Positions 40,581 to 49,155 of a stretch of 49,181 nt of DNA are shown in pieces. The DNA is taken from assembly GCA_002428605.1 (NCBI GenBank), contig DIXH01000066.1, forward strand, positions 60,052 to 109,232, given 5' to 3'. A program made the position numbers and the translations under genes. The notes under the pieces were generated by a model. The model did not search any database. It saw only the letters and a program-made list of their open reading frames with translations, and had not been told where the DNA came from. How positions within the stretch are numbered: position 1 is the stretch's first letter; every line of letters begins with the position of its first letter. This DNA comes from Clostridiaceae bacterium UBA6085 (GTDB lineage Bacteria > Bacillota > Clostridia > Clostridiales > Clostridiaceae).

Positions 40581-41384
40581 TCATAGAAGCTTAAGCACGT
40601 GATATACTCCGTCCTCGTTGTTCGTATGTTCAGTTACATTGCTCCATTTGGACAGGAGGCTTACATCTCCGTTCTTCATGGCAATTCCTATACCTGCATA
40701 TCTCAGCATCTCGATATCGTTCAGACTGTTGCCCATTGCGAGAATCTCGCTGCTATCGACTCCAAGATGGCTTGCTACAAGCCTCAGACCACGTTCCTTG
40801 GATATGCCCTTCGGGATCACGTCAATGGAATTGGAGATCGACGTCGTTACTGTCACATCGATTTCCCTGAGCTTCTCATCCAGGACCCCGTAGTGGTCTT
40901 CCTTGTAATAGACTACGATCATATTGACATCATCATGCACATTTTCGCTGAGCTTACCTACAACCTTATAGTCGATGTGGGAATTTTTGCAGAACAGAAG
41001 CGACTTCTCATCAGGCTCCTTGATATGGAGAACGTCGTCAATATACACCTTGGTATACAGTCCTCTCTCTTCCCCGTAGGACATGATCTTCCTTGCTTCA
41101 GCGATCGGGATCTTAGTCGTGAAGTCCTGGTCTACAGAAGGTATGACTACCTTTGCGCCATTGTAGCAGACAACCGGGATCTCGACCCCGAGCTTTTGCC
41201 TGATATGGTCAGCGGCTTTCCATGTCCTTCCCGAGACAAGAGCCACATGCTTCCCTCTGCTCATCAGGTCCTTGATCGCCCTGACTGTCCTTTCCGAGAC
41301 CTCGTGTCCATCATCGATGAGTGTTCCGTCTATATCAAGCGCGACAAGCCTTACCCTGTCCAGCGCTTCCCTGTCTAGTACCAT
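40581..41384 (-). CDS. Cof-type HAD-superfamily sugar-phosphate phosphatase
   Basis: A 267-residue HAD hydrolase of the Cof/IIB group. Motif I is LVALDIDGTLID with nucleophile D17 and D19. Motif II is VALVSGRT, the lysine is in KGISKERGL, and the final acidic motif is ILAMGNSLNDIEML. A C2-type cap lies between them. Cof phosphatases dephosphorylate sugar phosphates or cofactors. As the last gene of the PTS operon it may relieve sugar-phosphate overload or process a pathway intermediate. AGGAGG precedes the ATG. It lies 20 bases after the dehydrogenase gene. Confidence 0.9.
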   Translation of the reverse strand: MVLDREALDRVRLVALDIDGTLIDDGHEVSERTVRAIKDLMSRGKHVALVSGRTWKAADHIRQKLGVEIPVVCYNGAKVVIPSVDQDFTTKIPIAEARKIMSYGEERGLYTKVYIDDVLHIKEPDEKSLLFCKNSHIDYKVVGKLSENVHDDVNMIVVYYKEDHYGVLDEKLREIDVTVTTSISNSIDVIPKGISKERGLRLVASHLGVDSSEILAMGNSLNDIEMLRYAGIGIAMKNGDVSLLSKWSNVTEHTNNEDGVYHVLKLL

Positions 41385-41404
41385 ATGTTCCTCCTGACTT
41401 TCTC

Positions 41405-42358
41405 TTACCTTGCAAGGTACTTAGGCTCCTGGCCTTCAAGTATGCTTGCGAGCCCTTCTACCGCCATAACTCCCATCCTGTCGGTAGCATCAGTGGTCGA
41501 TGCTCCGCAATGGGGTGCAAGGAGAATGTTGTCCAGCTCAAGAAGCCTGTTGCCAATCGGAGGCTCAACCTCGAACACATCCAGGGCAGCACCTGCTATC
41601 GCCTTGTCCTTCAGAGCGTCGTAGAGCTCCGCTTCATTCACTATCCCGCCTCTTGATGTGTTTATGATGAATGCTGTCTTCTTCATTATGGCAAACTCTT
41701 CCCTGCCTATGAAATGATGCATCTCCTTGGTGAGCGGAACGTGGAGTGATATGAAGTCAGCTTCCCTGAGGAGTGTCTCCTTGTCCACATACTTCATCCC
41801 GATTTTATCAGCAAAGGCCTGGTCAGGATATATGTCGAAGGCAAGAACGTTCATGTCGAAGCCTGTAGCCCTCTTCGCCACACCCTTGCCTATAGCTCCT
41901 GTTCCTATGATTCCTATGGTCTTTCCATAGACTTCAGTTCCTATGATCTTTTCCCATCTGCCGCTCCTGACTACAGCATCCAGCTTTCCGATGCTTCTGG
42001 CTGAGCCTAGCATAAGGGAAAAGGCGAAGTCTGCAACTGATTCGTTGTTTGCACCCGGAGTATATGTGACCGCGATCCCAAGCTCCCTGGCAGAAGCCTT
42101 GTCGATATTGTCTGTTCCGACTCCGTACTTGGAAACTACCTTTAGGTTTTTGGCCGCTCTAAGAACCCTGTCAGTGACCGGGTCAAGACCGACGATAAGG
42201 CCATCGATATCCCTGACTGCCTCTACCAGCTCGTCCTCGCTCAGCTGCTTGCCTGTCTTGTTCACTATGACTTCATAGCCAAGCTTTTCAAGCATCTCAA
42301 AGGGCACTCTGCTCGTTTTTCCGAATGACCTTGGTGTAACCAGAACTTTTTTACTCAT
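41405..42358 (-). CDS. D-2-hydroxyacid dehydrogenase (phosphoglycerate-dehydrogenase-like)
   Basis: A 317-residue NAD(P)-dependent dehydrogenase. The Rossmann loop is GIIGTGAIG. The catalytic Arg is in NTSRGGIVNE, Glu in DVFEVEPP and His in LLAPHCGAS. SKYGVGTDNID is the substrate-side motif. There is no C-terminal ACT domain, so it is the short type. It is encoded in the PTS operon, so it may reduce or oxidise a sugar-acid intermediate (for example a 2-keto acid) rather than 3-phosphoglycerate. I start at 42358 after GAAGGAGAAGG; the frame is open to 42397. Confidence 0.88.
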   Translation of the reverse strand: MSKKVLVTPRSFGKTSRVPFEMLEKLGYEVIVNKTGKQLSEDELVEAVRDIDGLIVGLDPVTDRVLRAAKNLKVVSKYGVGTDNIDKASARELGIAVTYTPGANNESVADFAFSLMLGSARSIGKLDAVVRSGRWEKIIGTEVYGKTIGIIGTGAIGKGVAKRATGFDMNVLAFDIYPDQAFADKIGMKYVDKETLLREADFISLHVPLTKEMHHFIGREEFAIMKKTAFIINTSRGGIVNEAELYDALKDKAIAGAALDVFEVEPPIGNRLLELDNILLAPHCGASTTDATDRMGVMAVEGLASILEGQEPKYLAR

Positions 42359-42452
42359 TTTGCACCTTCTCCTTCTTTTGTATCCATGCACAGGCATATT
42401 TTAGCGAAAAAACAAGGGAGACCTTCGTCTCCCCATGCATATACGTCTGATA

Positions 42453-42941
42453 TTACAGGGACTTTAAAGCATCCTTGAATGTAACGGACTTTGTATCCGG
42501 TACCGTCTGGAAGAATATGTCCACTCCCTTTTCATCGAGCTTCTTGAGAAGTTCCACATCAGCAGGCTTTACAGCCACTGTAGGGATCACGAATTTTGAA
42601 TCCGCCTTCTTTGCAATTCCGCCAAGATTCAGCCTCTTGACCGGAAGCCCCTTCTCAATAACGGAATCAACTGCTGCTATTGTCTTGAAAAGCAGTATCG
42701 CATTGAATTTCTCAAAGCCTGTCTTTGTCCAGTAATCAAGTACCTCATCCTCAGAAAATACCTTTATTGTCATTCCTGAGCTTGAAGATGACATTGTATA
42801 GATGTCCTTCATGAACGGATCCTTAGCAGTTGCATTGTCAACTACGAAAAGCGCATTCGTGTTCATTCCTCTTGACCACTTTGTCATTACCTGACCGTGG
42901 ATGAGCCTGTCGTCTACTCTTACAAGTACGATTTCTCCCAT
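42453..42941 (-). CDS. PTS system mannose-class IIB component
   Basis: A 162-residue IIB domain protein. VRVDDRLIHGQV at the N-terminus contains H15, which takes the phosphate from IIA and passes it to the incoming sugar. GGIAKKADSKFVIPTVAVK is also typical of the family. It is cytosolic and binds the IIC-IID membrane complex. The start is ATG 42941; a GTG nine bases earlier is possible. The order of the operon is IIC, IID, IIA, IIB, then dehydrogenase and phosphatase. Confidence 0.93.
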   Translation of the reverse strand: MGEIVLVRVDDRLIHGQVMTKWSRGMNTNALFVVDNATAKDPFMKDIYTMSSSSSGMTIKVFSEDEVLDYWTKTGFEKFNAILLFKTIAAVDSVIEKGLPVKRLNLGGIAKKADSKFVIPTVAVKPADVELLKKLDEKGVDIFFQTVPDTKSVTFKDALKSL

Positions 42942-42992
42942 TGAGATCACTATCCTTTCAAAAATTTTATGTCAATTGAATTGGTTTCGAAT

Positions 42993-43385
42993 CTAGAATT
43001 TCTTGATGTTCTCTGTAGCTGTTTCAATCATTATATCACAAAGTTCATCTGCTGTTTCAACTGAGTCCTTCTGTGAGAACATCTCGATAAGCATGTACAT
43101 GTTAACTCCGGTAACGAGCTTTATGCCGTGTTTCTTGAATAGATACAGGGCAACGTTCGAAGGGCTTCCACCCAGTATGTCAACAAGGATTATGGTTTCT
43201 TTGCCGGCTTCCTTGTTTGCTTCCACGATCCTGTCAGCAGATTCCCTCAGGTCCTCCACGCTTTCTCCAGGATTGAGTCCCAGTGCGTTGACATCCTCCT
43301 GTTCTCCCATGATCATCTCGACGCTCTTTACAAGTTCTATACCGAAATTGCCGTGAGTTATAACCAATAATGCTTTGTTGCTCAT
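42993..43385 (-). CDS. PTS system mannose-class IIA component
   Basis: A 130-residue IIA domain. VITHGNFG carries phosphorylated H11, which receives phosphate from HPr. VDILGGSPSNVAL and LVTGVNMYMLIEM are family motifs. It is encoded as a separate protein rather than fused to IIB. It is separated from the IID gene by a 176-base spacer with a strong stem-loop, and from IIB by 51 bases. It has an ATGAGGTG site before the ATG. Confidence 0.93.
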   Translation of the reverse strand: MSNKALLVITHGNFGIELVKSVEMIMGEQEDVNALGLNPGESVEDLRESADRIVEANKEAGKETIILVDILGGSPSNVALYLFKKHGIKLVTGVNMYMLIEMFSQKDSVETADELCDIMIETATENIKKF

Positions 43386-43455
43386 TTTTCACCTCATATG
43401 TTATTGCGCCCGAAGGCATTTGTTTCAGGGACGTTTATTAATGATTTAAATTGAA

Positions 43456-43509
43456 GTCTCCCACCTTTGATCCAATCCGTTTGTTTGATTCAAACCAAAG
43501 ATGAGAGAC
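43456..43509 (-). ncRNA. Intercistronic stem-loop between IID and IIA
   Basis: The 14-base arms (43456-43469 and 43496-43509) pair fully on the minus-strand RNA, with three G-U pairs, around a 26-base loop that itself contains GTTTGA/ATCAAAC. No T tract follows. It sits in the only long gap in the operon. It could be an RNA processing or stability element that sets the ratio of membrane and soluble PTS parts. It is typed as ncRNA for lack of a better class. Confidence 0.55.
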
Positions 43510-43561
43510 AATCAGGTCATTTCAGAGATCCGAAGGAAATATCCTCCTCAGCTCAATTTTA

Positions 43562-44428
43562 TTACAGAAGTCCTATGGCTGCAAGCACACCCAGTATTAC
43601 TGAGAGACCTACCATAGCCTGGGTTACCTTGAGTCCCTTCTTTGTGAAGTATATGTATACTCCAAGAACTGTGATGAAAGGAAGAAGGCCTGGAAGTATT
43701 TTATCGAGGATCTCCTGGAGTATGAACTCCTTGCCGGAGATCGTCCACTTGAAGCCTGTTGATACCTTGACGTATGAAGCTGCAAGAACTCCCATCATGA
43801 ACAGACCAAGTATTGAAAGAGTATCGAGGATCTTCCTTATGGACTTTCCTCCGACTATCTCAGAAGCTGCCGCACGGCCGAGGCTGTGTCCAAGCTTTGT
43901 GAAATAGAAGCCGTAGATGTATGTGAGGGCTACGAAGCCAACCCATGGGAACAATGCTCCCAAAGCGCTTCCTTCCTGTGCCCACGGAAGAGCTATTGCG
44001 ATAAGTATGTACTGAACAGTACCTGAGTCTATCGCATCGCCTATTCCGGCAAGTGGTCCCATAAGACCGATCTTTGTATTTTCAATTACTTCTTCGCTGA
44101 CTGCATTCTCCTCGTCTCCTGCTGCAAGTGCCTTAGCTCTTGCCTCCTCAAGTGACAAAGTGATTCCGAGGATAGTTCCGCCTCCCCATACTGCCTGGGT
44201 GTTGTAGAACTGAGTATGTCTCATGTATGCTTCGCTAAGCTGTTCCTTGTCCTTATAGAGCTTCTTGAGGGATGGTGTAAGCGCCCAGAGAAGCGAAGGA
44301 GCTATCATACGGTCATAGCTATGTGGTATCTCATTAGCGTACCACCATCTGAACCAGGCCTTTCCAAGGTCGGCAGTGGTCAGTGACTCAGGAGCATTGC
44401 TTGTATTCTTGATTGCATTCTCACTCAT
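43562..44428 (-). CDS. PTS system mannose-class IID component
   Basis: A 288-residue membrane component. GLMGPLAGIGDAIDSGTVQY is the conserved segment of the family. The N-terminal domain is mainly cytosolic and the C-terminal third hydrophobic. With IIC it forms the sugar channel. It is encoded 17 bases after IIC, with an AAGGAGG site before the ATG. Confidence 0.95.
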   Translation of the reverse strand: MSENAIKNTSNAPESLTTADLGKAWFRWWYANEIPHSYDRMIAPSLLWALTPSLKKLYKDKEQLSEAYMRHTQFYNTQAVWGGGTILGITLSLEEARAKALAAGDEENAVSEEVIENTKIGLMGPLAGIGDAIDSGTVQYILIAIALPWAQEGSALGALFPWVGFVALTYIYGFYFTKLGHSLGRAAASEIVGGKSIRKILDTLSILGLFMMGVLAASYVKVSTGFKWTISGKEFILQEILDKILPGLLPFITVLGVYIYFTKKGLKVTQAMVGLSVILGVLAAIGLL

Positions 44429-44445
44429 TTTTTCCTACCTCCTTG

Positions 44446-45213
44446 TTAAGCTTCAGCTTTGTGTGCAAGCTGTGCATATATTACTGCTACTATGGCTCCT
44501 ACTATCGCGTAGGTTACCGTGTTGATTCCCAGCGGCTTGAGCATTACTGTCATGAAGTAAGCAAGAAGGAAGAATACAAGGTATTCTGTCTTTCCTATTA
44601 CCTTAATGATGAGCGCAATACCGAGAGCTGCGAGTCCGCCGCCTACGACGTTCAGTATGTGGAATATCCTTCCTCCTGAGAGTGTCTCAGTGAAGTCAGC
44701 TATTACCGGTGCTCCATAATAAAGAGCTACGAACAGTGCAGGTACGAAGAGTGCGAAGCTTACAAGAGTTGGCAGAAGTATAATGGATGCGAAAAGTCCC
44801 TTGTCGTTTGTAGCCTCTGCATATTTGTCAGTAAGCCTTATGATGAATGTGTTTATGAAGAACCTGAATGAATACAGGTAGCTTCCGAGCAGACCTACAG
44901 GTACCGCGATCGCGATAGCCTCAGTCGGCTGAAGGTTTGACATGATTGCGACAGGAACTGCTATCGCTGTAGCTACTGCCGGCTCAGCAGGCATTGCTCC
45001 TCCTGGTGCGATCATGCCCATGTATATGAGCTGTATTGAAGCGGTGATGGCCATTGCTGTAGCAACATCTCCCATTACTATTCCTACGACGAGACCTGTC
45101 ATCATAGGCGAGAATCTGAGGTTGAGTGTTGCATACCCGAGTGCTCTGGATTCGACCAAAGCGACCCACAAAGAAATGATCAGTGCTTGTCCAGCGGTTA
45201 GACTTTGTGCCAT
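44446..45213 (-). CDS. PTS system mannose-class IIC component
   Basis: A 255-residue polytopic membrane protein, first structural gene of the PTS operon. The family motifs IQLIYMGMIAPGGAMPAEPA and AIAIAVPVGLLGSYLYSFRF are present. It forms the translocation pore with IID. GGGG-rich ribosome binding site upstream. The sugar cannot be read from sequence. The presence of gnd and KDPG aldolase genes next to the operon points to gluconate or a related acid. Confidence 0.94.
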   Translation of the reverse strand: MAQSLTAGQALIISLWVALVESRALGYATLNLRFSPMMTGLVVGIVMGDVATAMAITASIQLIYMGMIAPGGAMPAEPAVATAIAVPVAIMSNLQPTEAIAIAVPVGLLGSYLYSFRFFINTFIIRLTDKYAEATNDKGLFASIILLPTLVSFALFVPALFVALYYGAPVIADFTETLSGGRIFHILNVVGGGLAALGIALIIKVIGKTEYLVFFLLAYFMTVMLKPLGINTVTYAIVGAIVAVIYAQLAHKAEA

Positions 45214-45606
45214 TCTTCTTTTTCCCCCTTTTATTATTTATGATAGAAACTCTGATTGTTCGGTGCCGTACCCTGATACCTTTGAAAATAATTTCCTTCA
45301 CAACGGAGCGTATACGTTCCTTCATTATCCTGACGGTCCAATGCTTAAATCGCCTTAAATGCTAATATCATCAATATGAATCCTGCTGTCGTTCATCCAA
45401 TATCTGAAATTTACAGGGAATTTTACACTCTTTCCTGATGACCTTAATGAAAAAGCCTTCCAATATTTGAATAAAATTTAACAACGATTTCAATATGCCT
45501 ATAATCAGCCGTCCTGGAATAACCTCGTGAATTGTAGTATCAACTGGGGCAACCTGGTATGACATCGACTTCAGTCGTTACCTATTTTAATGTGATTTCA
45601 CCTGTT
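45214..45606 (-). promoter_or_regulatory. Long leader region of the PTS operon
   Basis: About 365 nt between the promoter at 45584-45612 and the IIC start. It begins with a CGACT/AGTCG hairpin near 45580-45569. It contains a 64-codon open frame (45371-45565) without a ribosome binding site, which I do not accept as a gene. I see no terminator, known riboswitch or sigma-54 promoter. The reason for so long a leader is not visible. Confidence 0.45.
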
Positions 45607-45612
45607 TGTCAA
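45584..45612 (-). promoter_or_regulatory. Sigma-A promoter of the PTS operon
   Basis: Minus strand TTGACA (45612-45607), 17 bases, TAAAAT (45589-45584). The -10 region lies in the 14-base element AATCACATTAAAAT, which occurs again at 45791-45804. A second inverted repeat, AAGGGTT/AACCCTT at 45619-45649, lies just upstream. These are operator candidates. Confidence 0.85.
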
Positions 45613-45618
45613 TACTTT

Positions 45619-45831
45619 AAGGGTTTGCGAGCTAAGCCGCATAACCCTTGCCTCCCAACGCATTTCGTCATCAGTCAGCATTTGGATTAACAAATTTTGG
45701 CAAACTTTTCATGTTTGAAGTAATTTTCCGTACTATTTTTACCATCCGGGAATCATTTCCATTCCCCATCCGACCTCTCGCAATTACTTTAATCACATTA
45801 AAATAATTCTGTCGAACAGCGCGCTTTAAGA
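45619..45831. other. Gap downstream of gnd with operator-like repeats
   Basis: The inverted repeat AAGGGTT...AACCCTT (45619-45649) has an inner GCG/CGC pairing. TTTAAT-CAC-ATTAAA at 45789-45803 is a perfect 6-bp dyad. Neither has a T tract, so I see no normal terminator for gnd. No gene recognised. Confidence 0.5.
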
Positions 45832-47232
45832 TCATTCCCATTTCGTATGGAATATGCCTTCCTTGTCGGTTCTCGAATATGTATGCGCCCCAAAGAAATC
45901 TCTCTGCGCCTGAGTAAGGTTCGCCGGAAGGTCCGCTTCGATCATGCTGAAGATATAGTCGAGAGCGGTGTTGTGTACAAGGGCCGGTACATAATGGTCC
46001 CTTGCAGCCATGGTGACCCTCCTCATGGAAGGAAGCCTGTCCCTGAGGAATGACAGCGCCTTTTCGCTTCCGAGAAGATTGATGTTCTTCCTGTCCTCCC
46101 TGACTATGTCGATCAGGAGGTCAAGCATCCTGGCACGGATTATGCATCCACCCTTCCATATCTTAAGCACCTCTGCAGTGTCAATGTCAAAGCCATAAAC
46201 CTTCGAAGCTTCGTTCATCAGCCATATTCCCTGTGAGTACATTACAAAATTGGAGAAAAGCAGAGAATTCTCAAGGTCATTTATCAACGAATCCTTGTCA
46301 ACGGCCGCATCAGCAGGCTCCTTCTTCACAAGCTCTGACAGGCGCTGCCTCTCATCCTTGAAAAATGACATCACTCTTCCGTAAACCGCCACGCTAAGCG
46401 ATGGCGCAGGAACTCCAAGGTCAAGGGACGCTTCTGCTGTCCATTTTCCCGTCCCCTTCTGTCCGGCCTTGTCCAGGATGAGGTCTACAAGAGGCTTCCC
46501 TGTTTCATCATCCTTCTTCCTCATGATCTTGTACGAGATCTCCATGAGATATGAATTGAGGTCCCCCTCGTTCCATTTTTCGAACACATCCCCTATTTCA
46601 TCAGCTGAAAGCTTCAGTACATTCCTCAGAATGTCATACACTTCTGACATTGACTGCATCATGCCGTACTCTATGCCGTTATGGAGCATCTTCACGAAAT
46701 GTCCGGCAGAGCCGTTACCGACGTACGTGCAGCAAGGGCCAGCTTCAGTCTTCGCCGCCATCGAAGTGAGTATATCTTCGACTAAGGCATACGCTTCCCT
46801 TGAGCCTCCGGGCATCAGCGAGGGACCGTTAAGGGCTCCTGACTCTCCTCCGGACACTCCCACACCAAGGTATAGGAGACCCCTCTCTTCGAGATATCTC
46901 AACCTTCTGTCAGTATCGAAATAGTAGGTGTTTCCTCCGTCTATTATGAGGTCTCCCCTGTCAAGCAGCGGGATCAGCACCTCTATCATGTTGTCCACAG
47001 GCTTTCCAGCCATTATCATCAGGAATATCTTCCTTGGTGACTTTAGTGACTTGACGAAGGACTCGACATCATAGAATGCAGATATGTCTTCACCCTGCAT
47101 ATGCTTCGCTACAAATTCCTCTGTTTCATTCGGAGTGTAGTTGTATACGGATACTCCGAATCCCCTGTGCGCGATGTTGAGCGCAAGGTTTCTGCCCATT
47201 ACTCCAAGTCCAAGGATACCGATATCTTTCAT
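45832..47232 (-). CDS. gnd: 6-phosphogluconate dehydrogenase (decarboxylating)
   Basis: A 466-residue enzyme of the usual length that converts 6-phosphogluconate to ribulose 5-phosphate, CO2 and NAD(P)H. Dinucleotide loop GILGLGVMGRN at the start; GVSGGESGALNGPSLMPGG and GHFVKMLHNGIEYGMMQ with the catalytic Lys follow. The C-terminal FFGAHTYSRTDKEG is the substrate tail. It lies 18 bases after a hydroxyacid dehydrogenase gene and upstream of the PTS operon, all on the minus strand. Its substrate would be the product of gluconate uptake through the PTS. Confidence 0.96.
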   Translation of the reverse strand: MKDIGILGLGVMGRNLALNIAHRGFGVSVYNYTPNETEEFVAKHMQGEDISAFYDVESFVKSLKSPRKIFLMIMAGKPVDNMIEVLIPLLDRGDLIIDGGNTYYFDTDRRLRYLEERGLLYLGVGVSGGESGALNGPSLMPGGSREAYALVEDILTSMAAKTEAGPCCTYVGNGSAGHFVKMLHNGIEYGMMQSMSEVYDILRNVLKLSADEIGDVFEKWNEGDLNSYLMEISYKIMRKKDDETGKPLVDLILDKAGQKGTGKWTAEASLDLGVPAPSLSVAVYGRVMSFFKDERQRLSELVKKEPADAAVDKDSLINDLENSLLFSNFVMYSQGIWLMNEASKVYGFDIDTAEVLKIWKGGCIIRARMLDLLIDIVREDRKNINLLGSEKALSFLRDRLPSMRRVTMAARDHYVPALVHNTALDYIFSMIEADLPANLTQAQRDFFGAHTYSRTDKEGIFHTKWE

Positions 47233-47250
47233 GGTTACCTCCCTAAGCGC

Positions 47251-48240
47251 TTACTTGAGCAATTCCTTGTTGATTACAGTGTCAGGATTCTCGCCTCTCA
47301 ATACCTTCTCAACGTCTCCAACAACCTTCTCTCCCATTCCATACAGACACTCATAGGTGTATGCGGATGTATGGGGGGTTATGACTACGTTGCCGTACTT
47401 AAGGAGAGGATGGTTCTCATCTATAGGTTCGCCCTCGACAACATCCATTCCAACTCCGGCGACGATGCCTGCGTCCAATGCCCTCATCAGGCTGTCCTGG
47501 TCAATGAGCTCGCCTCTTGCTGTGTTTACTATGAATACGCCCTTCTTCATCTTTGCGAACTCCGCATCCTTTATGAGGTGGTAGCTCTTGTCGTCAACGA
47601 ATGCGTTGAAGGATATTATGTCAGCCTTTTCAAGGACTTCATCCAATGTTGCAGGCTCAGCCCCCCTTGCCCTTATCTCTTCCGGGGTAAGGTACGGGTC
47701 ATATGCTATGAGATCCGCGTTGAATCCGTTCTTAAGTATCTCTCCTACCCTTGAACCGATGTTGCCGAAACCTACTACAGCTGCGGTCTTGCCCTTTATC
47801 TCTATGCCCATGAACCTGGCTCTCTCAGCCCACTTGCCTTCCTTTGCCTTAAGCGATGCCGGTACCACCTGTCTTATCGCAGCCATTAGAAGCGCTATGG
47901 CGTTCTCAGCTACCGCCTCTCTTTCCACGAGTGCCTCGACCTTAGTTATGAAGCAGTTCTTTTCAGTAGCTGCCGGCACATCGATGTTGTTGTAGCCAAT
48001 TCCATGTCTCGTGATTATGAGAGTCTCATCCTTGTGTGCGAAGAATTCCCTGTTGTAAAGTGCAGTAACACTGGCTATGATGCACGAATATCCCATCAGC
48101 TTGTCAGCAAGCTCCTTGCCGCCCATATCCTTTGGCACGTCGAACCTGTCTACCTGTCCCAATGCCTTAAGCCTGTCCATATGCTCAGGAAACACCTTGC
48201 CGAAGCTGCTTGAATTTACAACCGCTATCTTTACGCTCAT
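47251..48240 (-). CDS. D-isomer-specific 2-hydroxyacid dehydrogenase
   Basis: A 329-residue dehydrogenase. NAD loop VVGFGNIGSRV, catalytic Arg in NTARGELID, Glu in VVEGEPID and His in TPHTSAYT. TRHGIGYNNIDVPAA is the substrate-domain motif. It shares the fold but not close sequence with the enzyme encoded at 41405, so the two are not a recent duplication. It is probably co-transcribed with gnd. It may act on 2-ketogluconate or a similar keto acid, converting it to gluconate-type acids; this is inference from context. AAAGGAGAG precedes the ATG. Confidence 0.88.
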   Translation of the reverse strand: MSVKIAVVNSSSFGKVFPEHMDRLKALGQVDRFDVPKDMGGKELADKLMGYSCIIASVTALYNREFFAHKDETLIITRHGIGYNNIDVPAATEKNCFITKVEALVEREAVAENAIALLMAAIRQVVPASLKAKEGKWAERARFMGIEIKGKTAAVVGFGNIGSRVGEILKNGFNADLIAYDPYLTPEEIRARGAEPATLDEVLEKADIISFNAFVDDKSYHLIKDAEFAKMKKGVFIVNTARGELIDQDSLMRALDAGIVAGVGMDVVEGEPIDENHPLLKYGNVVITPHTSAYTYECLYGMGEKVVGDVEKVLRGENPDTVINKELLK

Positions 48241-48500
48241 CCGTTTCTCTCCTTTTGGTTACTCGTTTTCTTCATTAGTCAAGAACATTGTACATCAATG
48301 AAAGTGGCAAATCCATACTTCGCTTGTTTATAAATCGTTTACATTGAAAAATATTTTCTTTTTATTTTTCAATAATAAAAATAAAAACCGTTTATTTTCA
48401 TGAAAATCCATTGAATTTGACCTCTGATGTTATATAATAAGGGTGGAACAAAAACTTGTCAGATTCTTAACAAGCTGTGCTCAGCACAAGGAGGAAGCAA
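48241..48500. promoter_or_regulatory. Divergent control region between hydroxyacid dehydrogenase and eda
   Basis: It contains the eda promoter and a perfect 14-bp palindrome ATTTTCATGAAAAT at 48394-48407, just upstream of the eda -35 box. An AAATAAA/TTTATTT repeat surrounds a CCG core near 48380-48395. On the minus strand TGTAAACGATTTAT near 48338-48325 has the first half of a cre (CcpA) site. A TACAAT box with weak -35 on the minus strand (near 48293-48288) may serve the dehydrogenase. Confidence 0.5.
48411..48438 (+). promoter_or_regulatory. Sigma-A promoter of eda
   Basis: TTGAAT, 16 bases, TATAAT on the plus strand, about 60 bases before the ATG at 48501. Confidence 0.75.
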
Positions 48501-49130
48501 ATGAGAAAATATGAAGTTCTGTCAAAGCTTGAGGCTACGGGAGTGATCGCAGTCGTAAGGGCAAAGAACGCCGAAGAGGCCAAGAAGATCGCTCTTGCAT
48601 GCATGGAAGGCGGAGTGACAGGAATAGAGATAACCTATACTGTTCCAGGCGCAACCAGAGTCATCGAACTGCTTACCGAGGAATTCGGGGACAAGCTCAT
48701 AGTAGGTGCAGGAACCGTACTTGACAGTGAGACGGCAAGGATAGCAATACTCGCCGGCGCAAAATTCGTAGTAGGACCAAGCTTCGACGCTGAAACAGCA
48801 AAGCTCTGCAACAGGTATCAGATACCATACATGGCCGGATGCATGACCCTCACTGAAATGGTGAAGGCAATGGAAGCCGGAACAGATGTAATAAAGGTAT
48901 TCCCGGGAAGCGCCTTCGGACCTTCATTCATATCAGCGATCAAGGGACCCCTTCCTCAGGCAGTGCTCATGCCTACAGGCGGAGTTGACCTTGACAATGT
49001 AGGCCAGTGGATAAAGAACGGCTGCATGTCCGTCGGAGTCGGTGGCAACCTTACAAAGGGAACCAGCGAAGAGATGGCAGCTGCAGCAAAGGCTTTCGTT
49101 GCAAAGGTAAAGGAAGCAAGAGGCCTATAA
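48501..49130 (+). CDS. eda: KDPG/KHG aldolase (2-dehydro-3-deoxy-phosphogluconate aldolase)
   Basis: A 209-residue class I aldolase of standard size. Catalytic Glu in GIEITYT, phosphate-binding GAGTVLD, Schiff-base Lys in DVIKVFPGSAFGP, and MPTGGVDLDNVGQW near the end. It splits 2-keto-3-deoxy-6-phosphogluconate into pyruvate and glyceraldehyde 3-phosphate. No dehydratase (edd) gene is seen in the window, so the source of its substrate is open. AAGGAGG precedes the ATG at 48501; the frame is open from 48477. It is transcribed away from the dehydrogenase-gnd genes. Confidence 0.94.
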   Translation: MRKYEVLSKLEATGVIAVVRAKNAEEAKKIALACMEGGVTGIEITYTVPGATRVIELLTEEFGDKLIVGAGTVLDSETARIAILAGAKFVVGPSFDAETAKLCNRYQIPYMAGCMTLTEMVKAMEAGTDVIKVFPGSAFGPSFISAIKGPLPQAVLMPTGGVDLDNVGQWIKNGCMSVGVGGNLTKGTSEEMAAAAKAFVAKVKEARGL

Positions 49131-49155
49131 CAGGATAAATGATATGCTGACTTAA

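Noticed and set aside
40599..41378. A 259-codon plus-strand open frame
   Set aside because: It is antisense to the HAD phosphatase, whose motifs are complete; the opposite frame has no recognisable protein features.
45214..45360. Sigma-54 (LevR-type) promoter for the mannose-class PTS
   Set aside because: No TGGCAC-N5-TTGC match was found, while a near-perfect sigma-A promoter exists at 45584-45612.
45371..45565. A 64-codon minus-strand frame in the PTS leader
   Set aside because: No ribosome binding site, no recognisable family and A/T-rich composition. It is kept only as part of the leader description.
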